Positions 1 through 8,281 of a stretch of 18,989 nucleotides of DNA are shown here, one piece after another. The stretch is from the NCBI GenBank assembly GCA_002393705.1, contig DGTH01000085.1, positions 18,253 to 37,241 on the forward strand. The letters are read 5' to 3'. The notes beneath the pieces were generated by a model. The model was given only the letters and a program-made list of their open reading frames with translations. It was not told the origin of the DNA and ran no database searches. The DNA is from Prevotella sp. UBA4341. Its GTDB lineage: Bacteria; Bacteroidota; Bacteroidia; Bacteroidales; Bacteroidaceae. Made by a program: the position numbers and the translations under genes. Numbering within the stretch: position 1 is the stretch's first letter; every line of letters begins with the position of its first letter.

Positions 1-351
1 TTTCTACACGCTTATTCCAGACTTCTGTTTTCGTGTGACGGCAAGACCTGGACCACCAACCGGCACCTTATCCTCTAAAGACTTCACCCAGACAGCAAGG
101 CCTGAAAGGGCTATTTCCGATTTAACCTGCGCCGCTGAATCTCCGGATTCGGAACAACATCCTCGGAGCGACGTCTCGTTTCCTCACCTTGTAAGGAAAT
201 TAAGCGAATGATCTACTGTACTTCGATCAAGCAGCGAGAGCATACTTGTTGTTGCCAATTAATTTTCTGTTCACTCAGTTTAAGGAGCTAGCCAACGAGG
301 CTCCGCGTGCTTACGTACCATCTCGGCTTGCCGTCTAATCCAGTCATCCCC
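1..351 (-). ncRNA. ssrA: Transfer-messenger RNA (tmRNA), 3' end missing
   Basis: Read on the minus strand, the RNA begins GGGGATGACTGGATTAGACG at 351, the typical 5' end of tmRNA, which pairs with the 3' end to form the tRNA-like acceptor. A short tag reading frame at 256-227 ends in YALAA and a stop, as in Bacteroidetes tmRNAs. GC-rich paired segments typical of the pseudoknot region follow. The T-arm and 3' CCA end are not present, so the gene continues past the left edge by an estimated 40-50 nt. tmRNA with SmpB rescues ribosomes stalled on mRNAs lacking a stop codon and tags the unfinished protein for proteolysis. It is transcribed away from the polysaccharide locus. Identity is near certain from the tag and the 5' end; the exact 5' base is inferred. 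Confidence 0.95.
227..256 (-). other. tmRNA tag-peptide reading frame (GNNKYALAA)
   Basis: The minus-strand codons GGC AAC AAC AAG TAT GCT CTC GCT GCT TGA encode GNNKYALAA and a stop. The YALAA end is the degradation signal seen across Bacteroidetes tags. From memory, Bacteroides uses GETNYALAA and Porphyromonas GENNYALAA, so this tag lacks the acidic second residue and carries a lysine at position 4. The resume codon is taken as GGC by alignment with those tags. Confidence 0.9.
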
Positions 352-376
352 AAGAAAAACGGTCGTAACGTGGCTG

Positions 377-408
377 CAAAAGTACGAAGAAAAAACGGAA
401 ACGCCAAA
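377..408 (-). promoter_or_regulatory. Promoter of ssrA
   Basis: On the minus strand a -33 TTTG (408-405) and a -7 element TACTTTTG (384-377, consensus TAnnTTTG) are separated by exactly 20 bp, the Bacteroidetes primary-sigma layout. The predicted start of transcription near 370 would leave a leader of about 19 nt before the mature tmRNA 5' end at 351. Such a leader would be removed by RNase P. Confidence 0.75.
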
Positions 409-523
409 GGGTTTTTGAAAAAAATATCTCCCACACTACAATAATTCCGCTAAAAAGGGGTTTATATGTTAGGATTATTATATATTCAAGGTACGAGGTA
501 CGAAGAATGAAAAATATTGAAGT

Positions 524-3043
524 ATGAAGAAATATCTACTTATTCTGGGGATGCTGCTGACGCTGGCCACGGGAGCAACGGCACAGACCATGACCGACCA
601 GCAGATTATACAGTTTGTCATGGAGCAACGCCAGCAGGGCGTGAGCCAGCAACAAATAGTAACGAAGCTCATGCAGCGGGGCGTGAAGATAGACCAGCTG
701 CAGAGACTCAGGAAGAAATACGAGTCGCAGATGAACGGCGACGGACTGGGCGTGGTGAACATTACCACCGACCCGAACGCTGCCAACAGCCGGCTGCGCC
801 AGAACAACGGACAGCAGAAGGACGCCCCGAACAACACCAGCTTCCGCCGGGCCGGCGACCCCACCGTCAGAGTGCCGAACACGTACGACGAGAACGACCC
901 GGAGTACATGCAGATGAGCCGCGAAATGGGCACCTTCCTGCCCGACTCGGCCGAGATGGAGCGCATGCGCATTGAGGAAGAAGTGCTCATGAGAAACTAC
1001 AAGAGGGTCTTCGGACGCGACATCTTCAACAACAAGAACCTGACCTTCGAACCCACCATGAACATTGCCACGCCGCAGAACTACACTTTAGGCCCCGGCG
1101 ACGCAGTGAACATTGACGTATGGGGGGCAAGCCAAAAGTCGTTCCAAAGCACCGTGTCGCCCGACGGCACCATACAGATAGAGGGCTTCGGCCCCATCAG
1201 CGTGGCAGGTCTGACCGTAGCGCAGGCCAACAGCAGGCTCCGCTCACAGTTGGGCTCACGCTACCAGAGCTCGCAGATACGCCTCACCGTGGGACAGACC
1301 AAGACCATCATCGTCAACGTGATGGGCGAGGTAAACGTGCCCGGCACCTACACGCTGTCGGCCTTTGCCACCGTGTTCAACGCGCTCTACATGGCTGGGG
1401 GCATCAGCGACATCGGTACGCTGCGTAACATCAAGGTGTTCCGCAACAACCGGCAGATATCGACCGTCGATGTATATGACTACATACTGAACGGCAACCA
1501 AAGCGGCAACGTAAGGCTGGCCGACAACGACGTCATCATCGTGGGACCCTACGAGAGCCTGGTCAACGTGACGGGTAAGGTGAAGCGCCCCATGTACTAC
1601 GAGATGAAGAAGACGGAAAGCGTGGGAGCCCTGCTGAACTACGCCGGCGGATTTACGGGCGATGCCTACCGCAAGTCGGTGCGCGTGGTGAGAAAGGCCG
1701 GCACGCAGTACTCGGTGTTTAACGTCAGCGAGTTTGACATGGCCCGGTTCCCCGTAAGCGACGAAGACTCGGTGAGTGTCGATTCCATACTGCCGCGCTA
1801 CTCGAACATGGTCGAGGTGAAGGGTGCCGTGTTCCGCCCGGGCATGTACCAGGTGGGCGGCGACATACAGAGCGTGCGCCAACTGGTGGAGACCGCCGAC
1901 GGCGTGACCGAGGAGGCCTTTACGCCGCACGCCATTCTGCACCGCATGAAGCCCGACAGGACGCTGGAGGTCGTGTCGGTCGATTTGCAGGGCATCATGG
2001 ACGGCACGAAGCCCGACATTGCGCTGAAGAACGAGGACGTGCTCTTCGTACCGAGCAAGCAGGACATGCAGGAGGAGAAAACACTGACCATACACGGCGA
2101 GGTAAGGAATCCTGGCGTGTATAAATATGCTGACAACGAAACGCTTGAAGACTTCGTACTGCAGGCCGGTGGACTGACCGATGCTGCCTCCATCGTGAAG
2201 GTCGATGTGGCCCGCCGACTGAAAGACCCGCTGGCCACCACGGCCTCGGACACCATAGCCCACACCTTCAGCTTCGGGCTGAAGGACGGTTTCGTCATTG
2301 ACGGCGAGGCGGGTTTCAAGCTACAACCCTACGACGAGGTCTATGTAAGAACCAGCCCCGGATACATCAAGCAGCAGAACGTCAGAGTGGAGGGTGAGGT
2401 GAACTTTGAGGGCACCTACACGCTCAGCAAGAAGAACCAGCGACTCTCGGAGGTGATACGCCAGACGGGCGGACTGACATCGACAGCCTACCCCGAGGGT
2501 GCCCGACTGGAGCGCCGCATCACCGAGGACGAGCGTCTCAGAATGCAGACCGTGCTGAAGATGGTAAAGGCACAGAGTGGCGACCGCGACACGCTGGACA
2601 TCTCGAAACTGGACCTGGGCACCACCTACTGGGTGGGCATACACCTGGACCAGGCACTGGCCAACCCGGGCGGCGACGAGGACATCGTGCTCCGAGAGAA
2701 CGACCGCATCATCGTGCCGCAATACTCGGGCACGGTGAAGATAAGCGGCGACGTGATGTACCCCAACACCGTGGCCTACCGCGAGGGAAAGAGCGTGAAG
2801 TACTACATCAACCAGGCAGGCGGATGGGGTAACCGAGCCAAGAAGAGCCACACCTACATCATCTACATGAACGGTACGGTGGCCCGCGTAGGCTACGGCA
2901 CGAAGATAACGCCGGGCTGCGAAATCGTGGTGCCCAGCAAGCCCGCCAACTCCCGCCTGACACTGCCCGAAATCATGTCCATCGGTACCAGCACCGCCTC
3001 GCTGGCCACGATGATAGCCTCGATAGCGAACCTGATTAAGTAA
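524..3043 (+). CDS. Polysaccharide export outer-membrane protein with multiple SLBB repeats (Wza-like)
   Basis: This 839-residue protein would form the outer-membrane exit channel for the polymer made by the genes downstream. Residues 1-21 are a signal peptide ending ATAQ, with no lipobox cysteine, unlike enterobacterial Wza. A Poly_export domain starts near residue 186 (LGPGDAVNIDVWG, then SPDGTIQIEGFGPI). About six SLBB-like repeats follow, each marked by a G-x-V...PG-x-Y or similar motif and an AGG or TGG turn, near residues 264, 347, 431, 523, 622 and 735. A hydrophobic tail closes the protein. Large multi-SLBB forms of this size are usual in Bacteroidetes capsule loci. It is the first gene of the operon. 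The 352-523 leader shows no clean TAnnTTTG element on the plus strand, so its promoter is unresolved. The start is chosen for the signal peptide. Confidence 0.92.
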   Translation: MKKYLLILGMLLTLATGATAQTMTDQQIIQFVMEQRQQGVSQQQIVTKLMQRGVKIDQLQRLRKKYESQMNGDGLGVVNITTDPNAANSRLRQNNGQQKDAPNNTSFRRAGDPTVRVPNTYDENDPEYMQMSREMGTFLPDSAEMERMRIEEEVLMRNYKRVFGRDIFNNKNLTFEPTMNIATPQNYTLGPGDAVNIDVWGASQKSFQSTVSPDGTIQIEGFGPISVAGLTVAQANSRLRSQLGSRYQSSQIRLTVGQTKTIIVNVMGEVNVPGTYTLSAFATVFNALYMAGGISDIGTLRNIKVFRNNRQISTVDVYDYILNGNQSGNVRLADNDVIIVGPYESLVNVTGKVKRPMYYEMKKTESVGALLNYAGGFTGDAYRKSVRVVRKAGTQYSVFNVSEFDMARFPVSDEDSVSVDSILPRYSNMVEVKGAVFRPGMYQVGGDIQSVRQLVETADGVTEEAFTPHAILHRMKPDRTLEVVSVDLQGIMDGTKPDIALKNEDVLFVPSKQDMQEEKTLTIHGEVRNPGVYKYADNETLEDFVLQAGGLTDAASIVKVDVARRLKDPLATTASDTIAHTFSFGLKDGFVIDGEAGFKLQPYDEVYVRTSPGYIKQQNVRVEGEVNFEGTYTLSKKNQRLSEVIRQTGGLTSTAYPEGARLERRITEDERLRMQTVLKMVKAQSGDRDTLDISKLDLGTTYWVGIHLDQALANPGGDEDIVLRENDRIIVPQYSGTVKISGDVMYPNTVAYREGKSVKYYINQAGGWGNRAKKSHTYIIYMNGTVARVGYGTKITPGCEIVVPSKPANSRLTLPEIMSIGTSTASLATMIASIANLIK

Positions 3044-3051
3044 AGCAAAGT

Positions 3052-4116
3052 ATGGAAGAAACGAAGAAGAACGAACATAGCGAGAACGCAGAGCAGAAGG
3101 GCATAGACCTGCAGCACATCGTAGAGAAGCTCTGGAAACAGAAGATGCTGTATGCCAAAGTGCTGCCAGTGGTCTTCGTCGTGTCGTGCCTATATATAAT
3201 ATGTATTCCACGAACCTATAGCAGCGACATCAAGCTGGCTCCCGAGATGGACAACTCCATGGGCGGCGGTACGCTGGGCGACATAGCCTCGTCGCTGGGT
3301 TTCAACCTTTCAGACATGCAGACCAGCGATGCTATCACCCCTCTGCTCTACCCCGACCTGATGGACGACAACAAGTTTGTGAGTGACATATTGGACTTCC
3401 AGGTAGGAAGCCTTGACGGAACCATCAAGTGCAGCTACGGCGACTACCTCAAGGAACACCAAAAGAAACCCTGGTGGGGCGACGTCATTGACTGGATCAA
3501 GAGTTTCCTGCCGAAGGGTGAGGAGGAAGACCCCATAAAGGCCAGCGGACTGGAAAAGAGCCCCTACCTGCTCACCATGGATGAAGACCAGCTGCTGGAA
3601 GCCGTCAGGGGCAACATCACGCTGCGGGTAGATAAGAAGACCGGCATCATCACCATAGCCACGAAAGCTCAAGACGCCTTGATATGCAAGACGCTGGCTG
3701 ACAGCATGTGTGCTCACCTGCAGTCCTTCATTACCGACTACCGCACAAAGAAAGCCCGCATAGACAGCGACCACTACCGCCAGCTCATGGAGGAGTCGAA
3801 AGCTAACTACGAGAAGGCCCGCCAGCTCTACGGCAGCTATGCCGACGCCAACACCGACATTGTGCTGGAGAGCTACAGAGCCAAGCGTAACGACCTGGAG
3901 AACGACATGCAGCTGAAGTACAACAGCTACACCACGATGACGGCACAGTACCAAGCAGCACAGGCCAAGGTGCAGGAGCGTACGCCCGCCTTCACCATGA
4001 TCAAGGGCGCCACCGTCCCCATCAAGCCAACAGGCCCCAAGCGCATGTTCTTTGTAGCCGGCATGCTGGTCTTTGCCACCTTGCTGACGTCACTGTATAT
4101 ATACATCAAAAAATAA
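3052..4116 (+). CDS. Chain-length determinant (Wzz-like) protein, no kinase domain
   Basis: This 354-residue inner-membrane protein has the Wzz/PCP layout. A short cytoplasmic N-terminus is followed by TM1 (about residues 38-54) and a long periplasmic part with a helical stretch rich in Q, K and E (about 235-310). A proline-rich segment (VPIKPTGPKR) comes before TM2 (about 330-351). The family sets the length of the polymer by acting with the polymerase. The protein stops at TM2 with IYIKK, so there is no Wzc-type tyrosine kinase and no tyrosine-rich tail, and no kinase gene lies elsewhere in the cluster. It starts 8 bp after the export gene, in one operon. A role with the EpsG-like polymerase and the SLBB exporter is inferred from family and position. 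Confidence 0.88.
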   Translation: MEETKKNEHSENAEQKGIDLQHIVEKLWKQKMLYAKVLPVVFVVSCLYIICIPRTYSSDIKLAPEMDNSMGGGTLGDIASSLGFNLSDMQTSDAITPLLYPDLMDDNKFVSDILDFQVGSLDGTIKCSYGDYLKEHQKKPWWGDVIDWIKSFLPKGEEEDPIKASGLEKSPYLLTMDEDQLLEAVRGNITLRVDKKTGIITIATKAQDALICKTLADSMCAHLQSFITDYRTKKARIDSDHYRQLMEESKANYEKARQLYGSYADANTDIVLESYRAKRNDLENDMQLKYNSYTTMTAQYQAAQAKVQERTPAFTMIKGATVPIKPTGPKRMFFVAGMLVFATLLTSLYIYIKK

Positions 4117-4148
4117 GAGCCTTCTTTTTTATTGGCAGCCGCTAACGA

Positions 4149-5219
4149 ATGGTCATCGCTATTCTGACAATGATACTCATCTGTATGGCTTTTTCTCTGA
4201 TAGAAGAAGACATGAAGAGGAGTGACGTGTTGGCGGTGATTGGCTTGACCGGCATCGTCATGATTATCGTGGCCGGTACGAGAAGCATCTATGACACTCC
4301 CGACTCGGACAACTACGAAATCATGTACTACAGCATCAACTCTACGGAAGACGACATCCGCGAGCCTTCCATGGTCTATCTGTCGTACTACCTGAACCAG
4401 CTCGGCCTGGGGGTTAATGCGCTCTTCTTTGCCTACGCCCTCATGTCGATACCCCTCCGGCTGGGAGCTATCCTGAAGCTCTCGCCGCTGCCCATACTGA
4501 CGCTGGCCATTTACATTTCCTACTTCTACCAGTTACACGACCTGATGCAGATACGCTGTGCCGTGGCCTCAGCACTCTTTCTCTTTGCCATTTACTATCG
4601 GGCGGAGAAGAAGTGGTGGCGCGCCGTGCTGCTCATTCTCGTTGGTATATTGTTTCACTACTCGGCTTTTGCCGGACTGGTCATTCTCTTCTTCAGCAAC
4701 AAGGAACTCCGCTGGTGGGAGCGTTACCTGCTGGCAGCCGCTGTGCCGCTGTGCCTGCTGTTCTACTTCTTCGGCTTCGACTACTCGTACTTCATACCCG
4801 ACGAGCTGGGCGGCGACCGTCTGGCTGCCTACCGGGAACTGAAGGACAAGGGCAAGGAGGATGCCATGACGTGGGTGTTCTACCAGCACCCTGTCTTCCT
4901 GCTCAACGTAGCACTCTACTACGGCTGCCTGTTCTACTACGACTTGCTGGCAAAGAAGTACAAGTACATGTCCATCATGCTCAAGACGCTGGCCTTTGCC
5001 TTCTTCTGCATGCTGACGCTGAGCACGCTGAGCGGTGTGCTGGCCAGCCGACTTTACGAATACTTTGCTATTGTAAGCATTTTCCTCTGGACGGCAGCTG
5101 CCTACGCTTTCCACCCGCTGAACTACGGTAAAATATTCATCAACGCTGTAATCTTCGTACAATGTCTGGCCAACGTGTTTGTCTATACGCTGGGCTGGTA
5201 CGGCAACCACATGAAATGA
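4149..5219 (+). CDS. EpsG-like polysaccharide polymerase (Wzy role)
   Basis: This 356-residue protein is strongly hydrophobic, with about nine or ten predicted membrane spans. An early loop reads GTRSIYDTPDSDNYEIMYY, which resembles the R-x-x-x-x-D-x-x-Y region of the EpsG family. Such proteins join lipid-linked repeat units into a polymer at the periplasmic face of the inner membrane. Its place between the Wzz-like gene and the flippase fits the Wzy role. The 32-bp spacer after the Wzz-like gene is the largest gap in the first part of the operon. The stop overlaps the start of the flippase gene. The membrane layout and motif support the family well; the linkage formed cannot be predicted. 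Confidence 0.82.
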   Translation: MVIAILTMILICMAFSLIEEDMKRSDVLAVIGLTGIVMIIVAGTRSIYDTPDSDNYEIMYYSINSTEDDIREPSMVYLSYYLNQLGLGVNALFFAYALMSIPLRLGAILKLSPLPILTLAIYISYFYQLHDLMQIRCAVASALFLFAIYYRAEKKWWRAVLLILVGILFHYSAFAGLVILFFSNKELRWWERYLLAAAVPLCLLFYFFGFDYSYFIPDELGGDRLAAYRELKDKGKEDAMTWVFYQHPVFLLNVALYYGCLFYYDLLAKKYKYMSIMLKTLAFAFFCMLTLSTLSGVLASRLYEYFAIVSIFLWTAAAYAFHPLNYGKIFINAVIFVQCLANVFVYTLGWYGNHMK

Positions 5220-6574
5220 CGATGAAACAGAACCTTCGTGCACTCCTGGGCGACAAGACCAGCCAACGGTCGGCGCTGATCCTGAAAAACGTGGCAGCCT
5301 CCTTCCTCATCAAGGGGTGGTCAGCCCTCATCGTGCTGCTGATGGTTCCGCTGACGCTGAAAATTCTCGGTGTCTATAACAACGGTGTCTGGCTCACGCT
5401 GAGCAGCATTCTGATATGGATAGACCTTATGGACATCGGGCTGGGCAACGGACTGCGCAACGCCGTGGCCAACTACGTGGCTCGGGGTGACAGCCAGAAG
5501 GTACGTGAGGCCGTCAGCTCCACGTTCTTCATGCTCGTGGTTATTGTCGTTCCCTTCCTTCTGCTGGCCTACCTCGCCATCCGGTTCTTCGACATTTACG
5601 GAGCCTTGGGCATTGACCCGCAGCTGACGCCCCACCTTGACACCATCCTCCTGGTGGCCATCGCCATAGCCTCAGGCAACTTTGTACTGAAGATAGTGGG
5701 CAATTTCTACATGGGGCTGCAGCTTCCGGCTGTCAACAACCTCATACTCTGTCTGGGCCACACGCTGGCCCTGCTGCTGACGTATGTGCTCTATCTGGCC
5801 GGCAGCCACTCGCTGCTCTTCGTGGTCATCGTCAACACGGCAGCCCCCTTCCTGACCTGGGCCGTCACCATACCCTACACTTTCCTGAAGCGCTACCCGC
5901 AGTACCAGCCCTCCATACGGCACATCAACATGCGCCAGGCTCGCAGCCTCTGCTCCACAGGCCTTAAGTTCTTCGTCATTCAGATATGTGGCGTGGTACT
6001 GTTCATGACCACCAACATCATCATCAGCAGGCTCTTCTCGCCAGCCGAGGTGACACCTTACCAAGTGGCCTACCGCTACTTCAACATAGCCTTCGTACTG
6101 TTCAGCACTATCTGCATGCCTTTCTGGAATGCCACCACCGATGCCTACGCCCGTCAGGACTTTCAGTGGATATACAGCGTAGGCCGCAAGCTGAACCTGC
6201 TCATGCTGGCCATTTTCCTACTGCTGCTCGTGATGCTGCTGGTCAGCGGATTCGTCTATAGCGTCTGGATAGGCTCCGAGGTGCAGGTGCCCTTCGACCT
6301 CTCAGCAGCCACGGCCCTCTACATCTTCATCCTCTGTCTCAGCCAGCGCTACTCCTACATTCTCAACGGCATCGGCCAGCTGCGCATTCAGCTGCTCTGC
6401 ATCGTCCCCGCCACCATTGTCTTCCTGCCCTTAGCCTGGTGGGTTTGCGAAAGCTTCGGTACGGTGTCCGCCTTAGTCTGCGCCATGTGTCTGGTCAATA
6501 CTCCCGGACTCATCGCCAACGCCTGGAAGTATTACCAGGTATTTCCTCGCCAACAAAGAAAAAGACCCGAATGA
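5216..6574 (+). CDS. Polysaccharide flippase (Wzx-like, MOP superfamily)
   Basis: This 452-residue membrane protein has about 12 to 14 predicted spans and the layout of polysaccharide-transport flippases of the MOP superfamily. Early spans contain GVYNNGVWLTLSSILIWIDL and MDIGLGNGLRNAVANYVARG, where the G-L-x-N-G/A-x-x-N-x-x-A pattern is typical of Wzx and MurJ-like proteins. It would move the undecaprenyl-pyrophosphate-linked repeat unit across the inner membrane. The start at 5216 overlaps the previous stop as ATGA. A second ATG at 5222 (MKQNLRALLG) is an equally good start. A still longer in-frame extension to 5162 lies inside the polymerase gene and is unlikely. Its own stop overlaps the next gene, again as ATGA. 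Confidence 0.88.
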   Translation: MTMKQNLRALLGDKTSQRSALILKNVAASFLIKGWSALIVLLMVPLTLKILGVYNNGVWLTLSSILIWIDLMDIGLGNGLRNAVANYVARGDSQKVREAVSSTFFMLVVIVVPFLLLAYLAIRFFDIYGALGIDPQLTPHLDTILLVAIAIASGNFVLKIVGNFYMGLQLPAVNNLILCLGHTLALLLTYVLYLAGSHSLLFVVIVNTAAPFLTWAVTIPYTFLKRYPQYQPSIRHINMRQARSLCSTGLKFFVIQICGVVLFMTTNIIISRLFSPAEVTPYQVAYRYFNIAFVLFSTICMPFWNATTDAYARQDFQWIYSVGRKLNLLMLAIFLLLLVMLLVSGFVYSVWIGSEVQVPFDLSAATALYIFILCLSQRYSYILNGIGQLRIQLLCIVPATIVFLPLAWWVCESFGTVSALVCAMCLVNTPGLIANAWKYYQVFPRQQRKRPE

Positions 6575-7428
6575 AAACAAATAAGACCATCGCCATACTC
6601 ATGGCCACCTATAACGGAGAGCGATACCTGGACCAGCAGATAGACTCCCTGCTCCGCCAGACCTACGAGGACTGGCACCTCTACGTACACGACGACGGCT
6701 CGAAGGACGGTACCGTCAGCGTGGTGAAGCACTACCAGGAGCAGTACCCCGGCCGCATTAGCTTGTTAGACTACCCGCCCCAGGGTGGCCCCTGCCGTAA
6801 TTTCCTCAGCATGCTGGAGAAGGTGGAGGCCCCTTACTACATGTTCTGCGACCAGGACGACGTCTGGCTACCAGAGAAGATTGAATTGTCCTTCCAAGAG
6901 ATGACACGTCAGGAGGCAGCAGCTCCTGGTCAGTCCATCGTCGTACATACCGACCTGCACATTGTTGACGAGCAGCTCACGGTCACCTACGACTCCATGT
7001 GGAAGCATTGCGGACTCTACCCGCAGTACATCAAGACCTTCGCCGATACCGGCGGCCACACTTCGGTCGCCACGGGATGCACCATGCTCTTCAACCACAA
7101 GGCCAAGGAGTGCTGCAAAACCGTAGCAACGAAGGCCATCATGCACGACTGCTGGCTCTGTCTATGCACGCTGAGGTGTGGGGGCATCGTTCGTGGCATT
7201 CACCAGCCTACCGTACTCTACCGTCAGCACGAAAACAACTGCTTAGGCTCAGGAGCCACCCAGGCAGCCGACGTCACCCTTCTGTTCAGACTACGCCATT
7301 TAGACCAGGTCTATGAGAGCAACCGCAATTACTACCTCATGCTCCGGTCGCTTGGCTACGGCTCCATCCTCAAGTATTTTTACGGCAAGATTAAGTATAA
7401 GCAGCGCATAAAAAGAGGACATTACTAA
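6571..7428 (+). CDS. GT2-family glycosyltransferase
   Basis: This 285-residue protein has the GT-A fold signature of family 2. The N-terminal strand IAILMATYNGERYLDQQIDS is followed by an HDDGSKDGT nucleotide-sugar motif near residue 38. The metal-binding motif FCDQDDVW lies near residue 93. Close relatives include rhamnosyl- and other capsule or O-antigen transferases, but the sugar cannot be read from sequence. The start ATG overlaps the flippase stop as ATGA. A longer in-frame reading back to 6439 lies inside the flippase gene and is rejected. The protein has no signal peptide and acts on the cytoplasmic side. It is the first of three successive GT2 genes that would build the repeat unit in order. 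Confidence 0.9.
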   Translation: MKTNKTIAILMATYNGERYLDQQIDSLLRQTYEDWHLYVHDDGSKDGTVSVVKHYQEQYPGRISLLDYPPQGGPCRNFLSMLEKVEAPYYMFCDQDDVWLPEKIELSFQEMTRQEAAAPGQSIVVHTDLHIVDEQLTVTYDSMWKHCGLYPQYIKTFADTGGHTSVATGCTMLFNHKAKECCKTVATKAIMHDCWLCLCTLRCGGIVRGIHQPTVLYRQHENNCLGSGATQAADVTLLFRLRHLDQVYESNRNYYLMLRSLGYGSILKYFYGKIKYKQRIKRGHY

Positions 7429-7429
7429 C

Positions 7430-8281
7430 ATGAAGACAGCCCTGGTCATAGTACTTTTCCACCCCACCGCCGACGACCTGCGCCAGCTGCGCCGCGTCTC
7501 GCAACGCTATGAAGGCGTGATAGTCGATAATTCCGAAACACGCTCTTTTGACGAGGAAGAGGTTGGTCTTATGCACTATATTCCACTGCATAAGAATGCC
7601 GGTATTGCCCACGCCCAGAACGTTGGCATTCAGCATGCCATGAAGCATTTCGAGTCAGACTACATCGTCTTCATGGACCAAGACAGCCGCTGGCAGGACG
7701 ACTACGTAGAACGCATCACCCAGACATACGCCTCGCTCCTTCAGAAAGGCATTCGCCTGTCGGCCTTGGGACCGACGGTCCTTCGGCGCGAAGGGGGCGA
7801 AGAGTACCAGTCCGTCATTCACAAGAAACAGTTTGTCACCGACGACTTTATTCTTCGTCCCCACATCATTGCCTCCGGATGCTGCATCCGTAAGGAACTG
7901 TTCCTTGAGGTTGGCACGTTCGAGGACGACCTCTTTATTGACTTCGTTGACGACGAGTGGTGCTGGCGGGCCAAGACCAAAGGCTACGTCTGCGGCATCA
8001 CGCCCCAGGTGTCCATCGACCATAAGATAGGGCAGAAGGAGCTGCACATTGGGAAATACGTCATCATCCTCTCTGCACCCTTCAGGTACTACTACCTGTA
8101 TCGTAACTACCTGCTGCTGTCACGCCGAAGCTACGTTCCACTGCAATGGAAGCTCAGCTACGGAGTCAAGTTTTTTGCCCGTTTCTTTTACTTCCCCCTC
8201 TTTATCGATAATGGCAGAGAGTGCTGGAAGTACATGTGGCGGGGTATTAAGGATGGAATAAGAAACAACATCGCCAAATGA
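7430..8281 (+). CDS. GT2-family glycosyltransferase (rhamnosyltransferase-like)
   Basis: This 283-residue protein has the layout of rhamnosyltransferase-type GT2 enzymes. The N-terminus MKTALVIVLFHPTADDLRQL is followed by VDNSETRS, then HKNAGIAHAQNVGIQ and the metal-binding FMDQDSRW near residue 82. A long acceptor region contains SGCCIRKELFLEVGTF and DDEWCWRAKTKGY. These are the usual family landmarks N-x-G-I-A-x-A-x-N and DQDS. Rhamnose as donor is a family-level guess only. The start lies one base after the previous stop, so translation is probably coupled. The last codons overlap the next gene as ATGA. Confidence 0.9.
   Translation: MKTALVIVLFHPTADDLRQLRRVSQRYEGVIVDNSETRSFDEEEVGLMHYIPLHKNAGIAHAQNVGIQHAMKHFESDYIVFMDQDSRWQDDYVERITQTYASLLQKGIRLSALGPTVLRREGGEEYQSVIHKKQFVTDDFILRPHIIASGCCIRKELFLEVGTFEDDLFIDFVDDEWCWRAKTKGYVCGITPQVSIDHKIGQKELHIGKYVIILSAPFRYYYLYRNYLLLSRRSYVPLQWKLSYGVKFFARFFYFPLFIDNGRECWKYMWRGIKDGIRNNIAK

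Noticed and set aside
1..523. Possible integration hot spot at tmRNA for the polysaccharide locus
   Set aside because: Islands usually insert at the 3' end of ssrA, which lies at the left edge. The polysaccharide locus is on the 5' side, and no integrase or att-like duplication is visible.
1256..2263. 335-codon open frame on the minus strand inside the export gene
   Set aside because: It is antisense to a well-supported multi-SLBB protein, has low-complexity H/V/L-rich sequence with no domain, and reflects the GC-rich codon pattern of the real gene.
2321..3211. 296-codon minus-strand frame across the export and chain-length genes
   Set aside because: It crosses two real genes antisense and shows no recognisable motif or initiation context.
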